From assembly GCA_030715135.1 (NCBI GenBank), contig JAUYVH010000002.1:124001-188000 (forward strand): a stretch of DNA of 64,000 nucleotides. The letters run 5' to 3'. Below, in pieces: positions 1 to 7,689 of the stretch. The notes beneath the pieces were generated by a model. The model worked only from the letters and a program-made list of their open reading frames with translations, had not been told where the DNA came from and searched no databases. A program made the position numbers and the translations under genes. Numbering within the stretch: the first letter of the stretch is position 1; every line of letters begins with the position of its first letter. Origin of the DNA: Keguizhuia sedimenti. GTDB lineage: Bacteria; Pseudomonadota; Gammaproteobacteria; Burkholderiales; Burkholderiaceae_D.

Positions 1-617
1 CCTTTCACCTTGATGTCCTGGCCCGGCTTCTTGGGTTCGTAAGCAATATCCCAGCCCCATAATTCCGGACCATAGCCGCGTGTTTCCACGCGGTGCTCAT
101 AAATCTTGGCGATGATATTGGCGTCACCGCCGAGCAGGGCCTTGGTGGCGCACTGTTCCGCGCATGCGGGCAGCTTGCCCTCGCTGATGCGGTTGCGTCC
201 ATATTTCTTGAACTCCACTTCCGAGTTGTCGGGCTCCGGCCCTCCAGCGCAGAAAGTGCACTTGTCCATCTTGCCGCGATGATTGAATGCGCCGGTTTCC
301 GGGAATTGCGGGGCGCCGAAAGGACAGGCCAGCGAGCAATAGCCGCAGCCGATACATATGTCCTTGTCGTGCAGCACGATGCCGTCTGCCGTGTGGTAAA
401 AACAATCCACCGGACAGACCGCCATGCAGGGCGCGTCCGTGCAATGCATGCAGGCCACCGAGATCGAATGCTCGCCGGGCACGCCGTCGTTGATGGTAAC
501 GACGCGCCTGCGATTGACCCCCCAGGGCGTCTCGTTCTCGTTCTTGCAGGCCGTCACGCAGCCGCCGCAGTCGATGCAGCGTTCGGTGTCGCAGATGAAC
601 TTCATTCTGGCTGCCAT
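1..617 (-). CDS. fdhB: formate dehydrogenase iron-sulfur (beta) subunit, 3' end cut by window edge
   Basis: This is the electron-transfer subunit of a periplasmic formate dehydrogenase. It carries electrons from the catalytic subunit towards the membrane partner through four [4Fe-4S] clusters. About 205 codons are visible and no stop is reached, so the C-terminus lies outside the window. Residues 9-24 hold CDTERCIDCGGCVTAC, followed by HCTDAPCMAVCP, then CIGCGYCSLACP, then a CTFC/CAEQC group: the four-cluster pattern of DMSO-reductase-family beta subunits. The ATG at 617 has a very strong ribosome binding site (AGGAGGAG) that overlaps the TAA stop of the upstream catalytic-subunit gene, so translation is probably coupled. 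A membrane cytochrome b subunit would be expected next, beyond the edge. Confidence 0.93.
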   Translation of the reverse strand, partial: MAARMKFICDTERCIDCGGCVTACKNENETPWGVNRRRVVTINDGVPGEHSISVACMHCTDAPCMAVCPVDCFYHTADGIVLHDKDICIGCGYCSLACPFGAPQFPETGAFNHRGKMDKCTFCAGGPEPDNSEVEFKKYGRNRISEGKLPACAEQCATKALLGGDANIIAKIYEHRVETRGYGPELWGWDIAYEPKKPGQDIKVK

Positions 618-629
618 CTTGTCTCCTCC

Positions 630-3533
630 TTAGGAATACTTCACGATGCGGCACAGCGACACCTTGGTTTCCTGCATCATGGTCACAATGTCGTAGCCGT
701 AGGTCCAGCCGGTATTGCACGCTTCGCCGCGCACGATGGGCGCCGCGCCTTCCGGATACTTGTCCTTCTGATCCTCGCCCATCCACCATCCGCCGAAATG
801 GAATGGCATCCATACCGTTCCCGCCGGTACGCGCTGGGTGACCAGCGCCATGATCTTCAGTCTTGCCCCGTTCGGCGTTTCCACCCACGTATAGTCTTTC
901 GACTTGATGCCGATCTGGGCCGCATCATGCGGATTGATTTCGACGAACATCTCCTGCTGCAACTCCGCCAGCCATGGATTGGAACGTGTCTCGTCGCCGC
1001 CGCCTTCGTATTCCACAAGACGACCCGAGGTCATGATCATCGGAAAATCCCTGGAGAAGTCGACCGCCTGCACCGATTTGTACAAGGTCGGCAGGCGCCA
1101 GAAAGCCGCCTTGTCGTCGTAGGTCGGATATTTGGCCACCAGATCGCGGCGCGGGCTCACCATCGGCTCGCGGTGCACCGGAACTGGATCGGGGAAATTC
1201 CAGACATTGCAGCGCGCGCGGGCATTGCCGAACGGCGCGCAGCCGTGCTGGATCACGACGCGGATGATGCCGCCGGACGGATCGGTCTTCCAGTTCTTGC
1301 CTTCCGCCTGCGCCTGCTCCTGCGGCGTGAGATCGCTCCACCATCCGAGCTTTTTCAGGAACACATGGTCGAATTCGGGATAGCCGGTGTCGATCTCGCT
1401 GTTCTTGTTGGCGGAACCGTCTTCCGCGAGCAGGCTTGCGCCGTTATGCTCCACGCCCCAATTTGCGCGGAAAGCCAGGCCGCCTTCGATCACCGGTTTC
1501 GAAATGTCGTACAGGATGGGGGTACCCGGGTGCTTGAATTCCGGCGTGCCCCAACACGGCCACGGCAGACCGTAGTAATCGCCCTTGCAGGGCCCGTCGT
1601 CGGCGCGCAGCGTGGTCGGATTGAAGGTGTGCTTGTTCATCATGTGCAGCTTCAGCCGCTCCGGCGAACATCCCGTGTAGCCGATGGTCCAGCAGGAACG
1701 GTTGACCTCGCGCAGGATGTCCTCGATCACCGGTTCATTCAAGACCACCTTGATGTTCTTGCACAGCTCGTTCGCGAAGCCGAACTTCTGCGCGAACAGG
1801 TACATGATTTCATGGTCGGTTTTGGATTCGAAGACCGGCTGGATGACGCGCTCGCGCCACTGAATGCTGCGATTCGACGCCGTCACCGAGCCCTGCGTCT
1901 CAAACTGCGTGGCAGCCGGCAACAGGTACACGCCGTCCGTTCTGCCATGCATGGCCGCGGTCATGGTCGGATACGGGTCGATCACGACCAGCATGTCAAG
2001 CTTTTGCATCGCCGCCTTCATGTCAGGCAGGCGGGTCTGGCTGTTCGGCGCATGGCCCCAGTAGAAAACGGCCCGCAGATTATTCGGCTGGTCGACGAAT
2101 TCATTTTTTTCCAGCACACCGTCGAACCAGCGCGACACCGTCATGCCGGGTTTTTCCATCAACTCCTTGGACGCGTAGCGCGACAGCAGCCAGTTGTAAT
2201 CGACGCCCCATGCGGCAGCAAAATGCTTCCAGGCGCCTTCCGCGATGCCGTAATAGCCGGGCAGTGAATCGGGATTGGGGCCGATGTCGGTTGCACCCTG
2301 CACATTGTCATGGCCGCGATAGATGTTTGCGCCGCCTCCGGCAATGCCTATGTTGCCCAGCGCGAGTTGCAGAATGCACAGTGCGCGCACGTTGGCAGTG
2401 CCGACCGAATGCTGGGTCACGCCCATGCACCACACCACCGATGAGGGCCGATTCTTGGCAAGTGTTTCCGCCGCCAGGCGCACGGTTTCTTCCGGCACAC
2501 CGGTCACGTCCGACACCTTGTCCGGCGTCCACTTCGCCACTTCCTTCCGGACCGCATCCATGTCGTAGGTGCGGCGCGCGATATATTCCTTGTCTTCCCA
2601 GCCGTTCTGGAAGATATGCCACAGCAAGCCCCAGACCAATGCGATGTCGGTGCCAGGACGGATACGCACATAATGATGGGCGAAACGCGCGGTACGCGTG
2701 AAGCGCGGATCGATCACGATCATCTTCGCGCCAAGTTCCTTGGCGTGCAGGAAATGCTGCATCGAGACCGGATGCGCCTCCGAAGGATTGGAACCGATGA
2801 ACAGCACTGCCTTGGAGTGATGCAAATCGTTGAAGGAGTTCGTCATCGCGCCGTAGCCGAAGGTCTGCGCGACACCGGCGACAGTGGTGGAGTGGCAGAT
2901 GCGCGCCTGGTGGTCGGTATTGTTCGTGCCCCACATGGACACCCACTTGCGCAGCAGGTACGACTGTTCGTTATTGTGCTTGCTTGATCCGACAAAGAAC
3001 ACGGCATCCGGCCCCGACTTCTGCCGGATTTCAAGCATCTTGGCGCTGATCTCGTTGATGGCCTGGTCCCAGGTGATGCGCTGGTATTTGCCGTTGACCA
3101 GCTTCATCGGGTAGCGCAGGCGATGTTCGCCGTGTCCGTGCTCGCGCACCGACGCGCCCTTCGCGCAATGTGCTCCGAGATTGAGCGGCGACTCGAACGC
3201 GGTTTCCTGTCTTACCCAGACACCGTTCTGCACGATGGCGTTGACCGAGCAGCCGACCGAGCAATGGGTGCAGATGGTGCGCTTGAGCTCCGTCTTGCCG
3301 GGCGCGGTGGAAGGAACTGTTTCCGCAGCCGCGGCAGGCTGAATGATATTGAATGGCAGCTGATGTGCCACGACGCCCGCACCGGCCGTGACGCCCGCGC
3401 GGATCAGGAAGCCGCGCCGGTTGAGGCTGGCATTGGCGACCTGGTTGATTCCCTTACGCAGCGAACCTTGTAGCGAACCTTGCAGCGAACCTGTTGCCGA
3501 CTGCATGCCGCCCGTTTTCTTGACCAGAGACAT
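630..3533 (-). CDS. fdhA: formate dehydrogenase catalytic (alpha) subunit, Tat-exported, Cys-type
   Basis: This 967-residue molybdopterin oxidoreductase oxidises formate to CO2. A twin-arginine motif (NRRGFLIRAG, RR at 39-40) and a following hydrophobic stretch predict folded export by Tat. Cys88, Cys91, Cys95 and Cys123 form the N-terminal [4Fe-4S] site. The catalytic position in ARICHST is Cys213 followed by His214, so this is a cysteine enzyme and needs no selenocysteine machinery. The start at 3533 is preceded by AAGGAG at good spacing. The leader before the RR pair is unusually long and holds a GSLQGSLQGSL repeat encoded by about three 12-bp tandem units at 3461-3496. It follows the small Tat protein gene by 12 bp and precedes fdhB by 12 bp, in one operon. 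Confidence 0.95.
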   Translation of the reverse strand: MSLVKKTGGMQSATGSLQGSLQGSLRKGINQVANASLNRRGFLIRAGVTAGAGVVAHQLPFNIIQPAAAAETVPSTAPGKTELKRTICTHCSVGCSVNAIVQNGVWVRQETAFESPLNLGAHCAKGASVREHGHGEHRLRYPMKLVNGKYQRITWDQAINEISAKMLEIRQKSGPDAVFFVGSSKHNNEQSYLLRKWVSMWGTNNTDHQARICHSTTVAGVAQTFGYGAMTNSFNDLHHSKAVLFIGSNPSEAHPVSMQHFLHAKELGAKMIVIDPRFTRTARFAHHYVRIRPGTDIALVWGLLWHIFQNGWEDKEYIARRTYDMDAVRKEVAKWTPDKVSDVTGVPEETVRLAAETLAKNRPSSVVWCMGVTQHSVGTANVRALCILQLALGNIGIAGGGANIYRGHDNVQGATDIGPNPDSLPGYYGIAEGAWKHFAAAWGVDYNWLLSRYASKELMEKPGMTVSRWFDGVLEKNEFVDQPNNLRAVFYWGHAPNSQTRLPDMKAAMQKLDMLVVIDPYPTMTAAMHGRTDGVYLLPAATQFETQGSVTASNRSIQWRERVIQPVFESKTDHEIMYLFAQKFGFANELCKNIKVVLNEPVIEDILREVNRSCWTIGYTGCSPERLKLHMMNKHTFNPTTLRADDGPCKGDYYGLPWPCWGTPEFKHPGTPILYDISKPVIEGGLAFRANWGVEHNGASLLAEDGSANKNSEIDTGYPEFDHVFLKKLGWWSDLTPQEQAQAEGKNWKTDPSGGIIRVVIQHGCAPFGNARARCNVWNFPDPVPVHREPMVSPRRDLVAKYPTYDDKAAFWRLPTLYKSVQAVDFSRDFPMIMTSGRLVEYEGGGDETRSNPWLAELQQEMFVEINPHDAAQIGIKSKDYTWVETPNGARLKIMALVTQRVPAGTVWMPFHFGGWWMGEDQKDKYPEGAAPIVRGEACNTGWTYGYDIVTMMQETKVSLCRIVKYS

Positions 3534-3545
3534 GGATGCGGCTCC

Positions 3546-3758
3546 TTAGAAATAGGCAGCAGTGGAATAGTAGTTGCGGATGTGTTCCGTCTCGTGATAA
3601 CCGATACTGGTCTCGGGTTCGGTCCGCACCGGGGGTGTCGCTTCGATCTGCACGACCTCCTTCCGGCCGGCCATCAGCGCCGCGACCGCCAGCGCAGGAC
3701 CGCAGGTCGCCGCGGTAAGAAAAATACGCCGTTTGGAATTGATTTTCCTGTTTTCCAT
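3546..3758 (-). CDS. small Tat-signal protein of formate dehydrogenase locus
   Basis: This 70-residue protein is the 'formate dehydrogenase region TAT target' type that commonly precedes fdhA in proteobacteria. It has KRRIFLTAATCG near the N-terminus, a hydrophobic alanine-rich stretch, then a short polar tail ending in NYYSTAAYF. Its molecular role is not established; a part in assembly or maturation of the exported enzyme is inferred from position. I chose the ATG at 3758 because AGCGGAGGT sits just upstream. A GTG at 3785 in the same frame would add nine residues and overlap the TorD gene. It lies between the chaperone gene and fdhA on the same strand. Confidence 0.8.
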   Translation of the reverse strand: MENRKINSKRRIFLTAATCGPALAVAALMAGRKEVVQIEATPPVRTEPETSIGYHETEHIRNYYSTAAYF

Positions 3759-3781
3759 CTCCATACCTCCGCTTTGAATCG

Positions 3782-4456
3782 TCACTGCAGAAGAAGCTCG
3801 TCCGGACTTTCATCTTCCAGCTCGAAAGCCTGGTACTCGATTTCGAAAAATGCCTGCGCCAGATCGGCGACCTTGCGATAAAAATTTGCGCCTTTCGCAT
3901 TGCGAACGTCGTCCAGGCAGCGTGCATACCAGGGCGCGATGTGCTTCATGAAGAAAGCGCGCTGCTCCTGCACCGGGCGCGGCTTCCATGCAGGAGCGCC
4001 GGCGACCATGAGGCGCATGGTTTCGCAGAGCGCAGCCAAATGGTCTTCCAGTTCGATTGCCTTGTCCGCGCGAGCCAAACCCATTGCCGCCAGGTCGCTT
4101 CGCAGCGATGCCAGCGGCTTTTCCATCATGAAGCCGGACAAATAAAGGGATGCATAGGGATTGACCTGTGGGGTACCCACACTGATGAACAATGCCGAAA
4201 ATTCTTCGCTGACCGCATCCGCTTCCAGGATAGAAGCCGCCGTCGTCAATTGTTCCCACGCAACATCGAGCGCGCTGTCTGCGCTTTGCGCCTCAAGCGC
4301 ATCAGCCTGCGCCAGGCTTTTCAATAAGTGATCATCCGGTGCGGAATAGAACAGCCTGGCAAGCAGCGCGTACCAGTCTGCGCGTGCCTGATCTTCTGGC
4401 GTCAATGCATGCCTTACATGGGAAGATGTAAATATTTCCTGCTCAGTCGGCTTCAT
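3782..4456 (-). CDS. TorD/DmsD-family molybdoenzyme chaperone
   Basis: This 224-residue, probably all-helical cytoplasmic protein fits the TorD family. These chaperones bind the Tat leader and apo form of molybdoenzymes until the cofactor is inserted. Family-type motifs are visible: WYALLARLFY near residue 30, a central NPYASLYLSGFMM segment and EDHLAALCETM further on. Its position directly upstream of the small Tat protein and fdhA points to the FdhA precursor as client. The ATG at 4456 begins MKPTEQEIF. A 212-bp gap separates it from the ferredoxin-like gene upstream, so a separate promoter for the torD-fdhX-fdhA-fdhB part is possible. Confidence 0.88.
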   Translation of the reverse strand: MKPTEQEIFTSSHVRHALTPEDQARADWYALLARLFYSAPDDHLLKSLAQADALEAQSADSALDVAWEQLTTAASILEADAVSEEFSALFISVGTPQVNPYASLYLSGFMMEKPLASLRSDLAAMGLARADKAIELEDHLAALCETMRLMVAGAPAWKPRPVQEQRAFFMKHIAPWYARCLDDVRNAKGANFYRKVADLAQAFFEIEYQAFELEDESPDELLLQ

Positions 4457-4668
4457 GTCGGCGTATCCATCAAATGAAAAAATCGCTTTTCAATCTATTC
4501 CGGTGTGACTAGCCTGCAGAGGCCGGTGCCGGACAGGCAGGCGAACGCATAATTTTTGTCGTGCACATATCCGTTTCTTTTTGTCTAGCGAGTTTCATGC
4601 CATCAAATTCCTGCCAGCTTCATTCCCCATTCCTGCGAGATGCAATCCGGATTTTCCATAGGCTTCAG

Positions 4669-6777
4669 TCAAGGTGTTCTTTGCAGTTCGGTAACAGATT
4701 GCCTGCTCTTCGACTCCATCATGTCGATCACTCGGCAATCCCCGCACATGCGAAGCCGATCCAGATTCCCGGCGAACGCACCGTGTCCGGAAAGCTTGGC
4801 CAGCATGCCCTCGACCATCTTCAGGGTGCCGATCGGCTTCTGGCAGCGTATGCACTCGAATGGCTGAGTCTCGCTCAAGGTTGCCGCCTGCCTGGCGCTG
4901 TCCGCCAGATTCAGGCGCGGGTGCAGTGCAATCGCGTTTTCCGGGCAGGTTGTAGCACACAGGCCGCACTGCACGCAGTTCTTTTCAATGAAGCGCAGTT
5001 GCGGCCGGTCGGGAGTGGACAGCAAGGCCGAGGTCGGGCAGGCTCCGGTACATGCCATGCATAAGGAACAGGCATCGGTATCCACTTTCAGCGCGCCGAA
5101 CGGAGAAGCCGGGGGAAGCTCGATAAGATCGTTTTTCAGCGGTGCATGCCGATAAAGATGATCGATCGCAAATTCCATTGTGCTGCGCTTTTCGGCGAAC
5201 GCATTGAACGTGGCCGCCTGAGCCGGAACATCGCCGCGGGAAACGTTTGACAAGGCTGCTCCGAGTTCCGCAGGGGAATTGGCCTCAATCAGATGCAGAT
5301 GCCTGCCCGCATAGCCAAGGCCGGACAGAATGAGTTGCGCTATCGACAGCTGATGCTTCAGCGCGGCGACATATGGCGGCGCATCGGACCTGGTCACCAG
5401 CACCGCCACGCTGGCCGCACCGTATGCAATCGCCGCCAGCCATAATTCGATGCCTGCCGAAGCGGCATGGTGCAGCGCAACCGGAAGCATGTTGGCCGGC
5501 ACGCCTGACTGCGCCATCCCTGCGCCGGCAAGGCGGCTTAATTGTGTAAGCAGATGGGCGCCCTGCTCATTGCCGTGAAACAGGATGCCCGGATGTCTGC
5601 CCCCTGCCTTCGCGTAGGTCTGCAACATCGTCTTCAGCCGCAGTGCGGTATGCGGTGCATCCGGGTAGGCATAGCTGATCGCACCGGACGGGCAGACCGT
5701 CGTGCAGGCGCCGCATCCGGCGCAGAGATGCGGCTCGACCGAAATGCGGCTGCCTTCACTGCTGATCGCCTGCGCGGAACAAATGTCGACACAGGCGGTG
5801 CAGCCGGTTTTGCCATTGCGTCCATGGGCGCACAATTTTTCCTTGTACCGGAAATATTTCGGCTTCTCGAATTCGCCCGTCATCTGCACCAGGCGCAATG
5901 CTGCGTCGCTTTGCGCCTGCGGATCGTGTGGAGCAGCGTAAAAATAGCCATACGGCGGCTGGTGGCGGGAAACAAGCGCTGTCTCCGAAAGATCGAATAC
6001 CAGGTCGCATTCCGCATTCCTTGCCATGACTGTTCGATTGAAATCGATTGCCCTGACCTCTCCGCATGCAGCAACGCAGTCGCCATGCGTGCGGCATTTT
6101 TCCGTGTTCACCTGATACAGCAGGTCGATTGCCTGCTCGGGGCAGGCGTGAATGCAGGCGTTGCAACGTACGCAGACATCCAGGTCGATCGGATTACTCT
6201 GCTTCCATTCGACCTGGAAAGCACCCAGCCATCCGCGGGCCGCGACTTCACTGCCGGACAGAACCGGATAACTGCGCTCCGCCGGAAGCGTCGATTCCGC
6301 GCCGCCTCCGGTAATCAGTACCTGCACCTGCAGTTGATCCTGCAAGGCGTCGGCCCAACGCAGAGCCACATCAGCCATGCCGATGATGAGCACGCTGCCT
6401 CTGGAAACATAGCTGACGGAGGGAACGGAGTCAGCAGCAGGCAGCGCCGCATCGGCCAGCAAGGCGGCCATCTTGGGCAAGACCGGACGAGCCTGCCCAT
6501 CCCTTCCTGCCAGAGACTTCAAGTCCACGAAGCGCAGCGGCGCATAGGCATTGTTTTCCTGGGCCAGCTCATTGAACAGCGGCCTCTCCTGCGTGCAGCC
6601 GATGATTACGGTGTCGCCCCCTCCGGCCGCCTGAACGAAGCTCTGCATGTCCCGGCTGCACAGTTGCGTGCTGACCGATAGCATTTGTGCATCCAGCACC
6701 GCAGCGAGCTTTTGGCCCGACTCGGCGTTCAGAGGCATGCTGCGGTTGCAGCTGCAAATCTTGAATTGTTCTGCCAT
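4669..6777 (-). CDS. multi-cluster 4Fe-4S ferredoxin-like protein of formate dehydrogenase locus
   Basis: This 702-residue iron-sulfur protein has at least five recognisable cluster motifs. They are CVRCNACIHACP (202-213), CTACVDICS (326-334), CAGCGACTTVCP (352-363), CSLCMACTGACP (570-581) and CVQCGLCATTCP (601-612). Further cysteine groups lie near 228-239 and 642-680. There is no signal peptide, so it is probably cytoplasmic. Such proteins recur beside FdhA-type formate dehydrogenases with DUF3305/DUF3306 proteins; their exact electron partner is not known to me. The ATG at 6777 shares its A with the TGA stop of the DUF3306 gene (TGATG), which suggests tight translational coupling. Confidence 0.88.
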   Translation of the reverse strand: MAEQFKICSCNRSMPLNAESGQKLAAVLDAQMLSVSTQLCSRDMQSFVQAAGGGDTVIIGCTQERPLFNELAQENNAYAPLRFVDLKSLAGRDGQARPVLPKMAALLADAALPAADSVPSVSYVSRGSVLIIGMADVALRWADALQDQLQVQVLITGGGAESTLPAERSYPVLSGSEVAARGWLGAFQVEWKQSNPIDLDVCVRCNACIHACPEQAIDLLYQVNTEKCRTHGDCVAACGEVRAIDFNRTVMARNAECDLVFDLSETALVSRHQPPYGYFYAAPHDPQAQSDAALRLVQMTGEFEKPKYFRYKEKLCAHGRNGKTGCTACVDICSAQAISSEGSRISVEPHLCAGCGACTTVCPSGAISYAYPDAPHTALRLKTMLQTYAKAGGRHPGILFHGNEQGAHLLTQLSRLAGAGMAQSGVPANMLPVALHHAASAGIELWLAAIAYGAASVAVLVTRSDAPPYVAALKHQLSIAQLILSGLGYAGRHLHLIEANSPAELGAALSNVSRGDVPAQAATFNAFAEKRSTMEFAIDHLYRHAPLKNDLIELPPASPFGALKVDTDACSLCMACTGACPTSALLSTPDRPQLRFIEKNCVQCGLCATTCPENAIALHPRLNLADSARQAATLSETQPFECIRCQKPIGTLKMVEGMLAKLSGHGAFAGNLDRLRMCGDCRVIDMMESKSRQSVTELQRTP

Positions 6778-7403
6778 CAGCTGGTTCCTCGCGCGGCTTG
6801 TGCGTTATCTGTTTCGTTGCGGAATTCCATGCCTTGTGCAGGATACGAGCCCGGGTCGTCCGGATCGGCCTCTTCTGTCTGCACAGACTGCTCCTTTGCA
6901 TTCTGTATATCCTGCACTTCGCCGCTGTTTTCCAATGCGTCCTGCTCCGGCCGATCACCATATACGTCTAGGGCGGGAACGTCCTGCATTTCTGCACGCT
7001 CGGCTTCTTTTTTTGCGATCGCTTCAAACATGGATTGCGTGTGGCTCAGCGCAGCGAGCATGGCGGGGGTAAGTGGCTGGAACTTGTTATAGTCATCGAT
7101 ATAGATGTCGAGCCCATCCATGACGTTGAAATGCGGATCGGAAAAGAGCTTCTTCAATGCCGCACGCCGGATTGTCTGATCGATGCCTTTGGACACGAAT
7201 GGAGAATAATCGGATTCCTGCGTCAGCCGCGCAACATCGTCCAATGTCGGAAGCGGCTCGGCGGCTGAGGCCGGCGTGCTCTCTGCGGAACGTGGAACGG
7301 AGGCCTGAGCGTTGCCGCCGCGGCCGTCTTCTTCCGACTGTATGTCTCCGTCCTTTTGTTCCGCTTTCCGTCTCGCCCAACGTTGAAAGAAACTTTCACC
7401 CAT
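6777..7403 (-). CDS. DUF3306 domain protein
   Basis: This 208-residue protein starts MGESFFQRWARRK, the typical opening of DUF3306 proteins. It then has an acidic low-complexity stretch and a conserved core around residues 50-130 (PTLDDVARL, DYSPFVSKG, VRRAALKKLF-like, HFNVMDGLDIYIDDYN). The C-terminal third is polar and rich in Glu, Asp and Gln. The function is unknown. The family co-occurs with formate dehydrogenase genes, and this copy is the first gene of the visible operon, overlapping the next gene by one base. In many relatives a DUF3305 gene lies immediately upstream; none is present here, since the next gene upstream is a debranching-enzyme homologue. Confidence 0.87.
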   Translation of the reverse strand: MGESFFQRWARRKAEQKDGDIQSEEDGRGGNAQASVPRSAESTPASAAEPLPTLDDVARLTQESDYSPFVSKGIDQTIRRAALKKLFSDPHFNVMDGLDIYIDDYNKFQPLTPAMLAALSHTQSMFEAIAKKEAERAEMQDVPALDVYGDRPEQDALENSGEVQDIQNAKEQSVQTEEADPDDPGSYPAQGMEFRNETDNAQAARGTS

Positions 7404-7689
7404 CGTTATCCGGTCAGCGTATTGAACGCAAAAGGCAGTGCTGATTATTTACGTGCAGGATGGGAGCGAACCCTTTCCCGCATATCTTATGAACACAGAG
7501 TAGCCAATGAGCGACATGAAGAGCTGATTTAAAGCAAAGAATGCGAACAAAAGGCTAATCGGACACCCTTGGATGAGGGCAAATGCTTTAGAGCGGCACG
7601 GTATAAAGAAGATAAGGCGTTAAAAATTACCGCGCGGCACCGTGCCCGTACCCCGTGCAAGTTTATTTACCGGGAAACTGAACAGGCCA

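Noticed and set aside
93-2267. A 724-codon open frame on the plus strand opposite the formate dehydrogenase genes
   Set aside because: It is antisense to clearly conserved fdhA/fdhB, has no family-like segments, and its His/Arg/Ala-rich composition is typical of a shadow frame in GC-rich DNA.
3169-3290. Selenocysteine codon in formate dehydrogenase
   Set aside because: The catalytic residue in ARICHST is encoded as Cys and there is no in-frame TGA in the gene.
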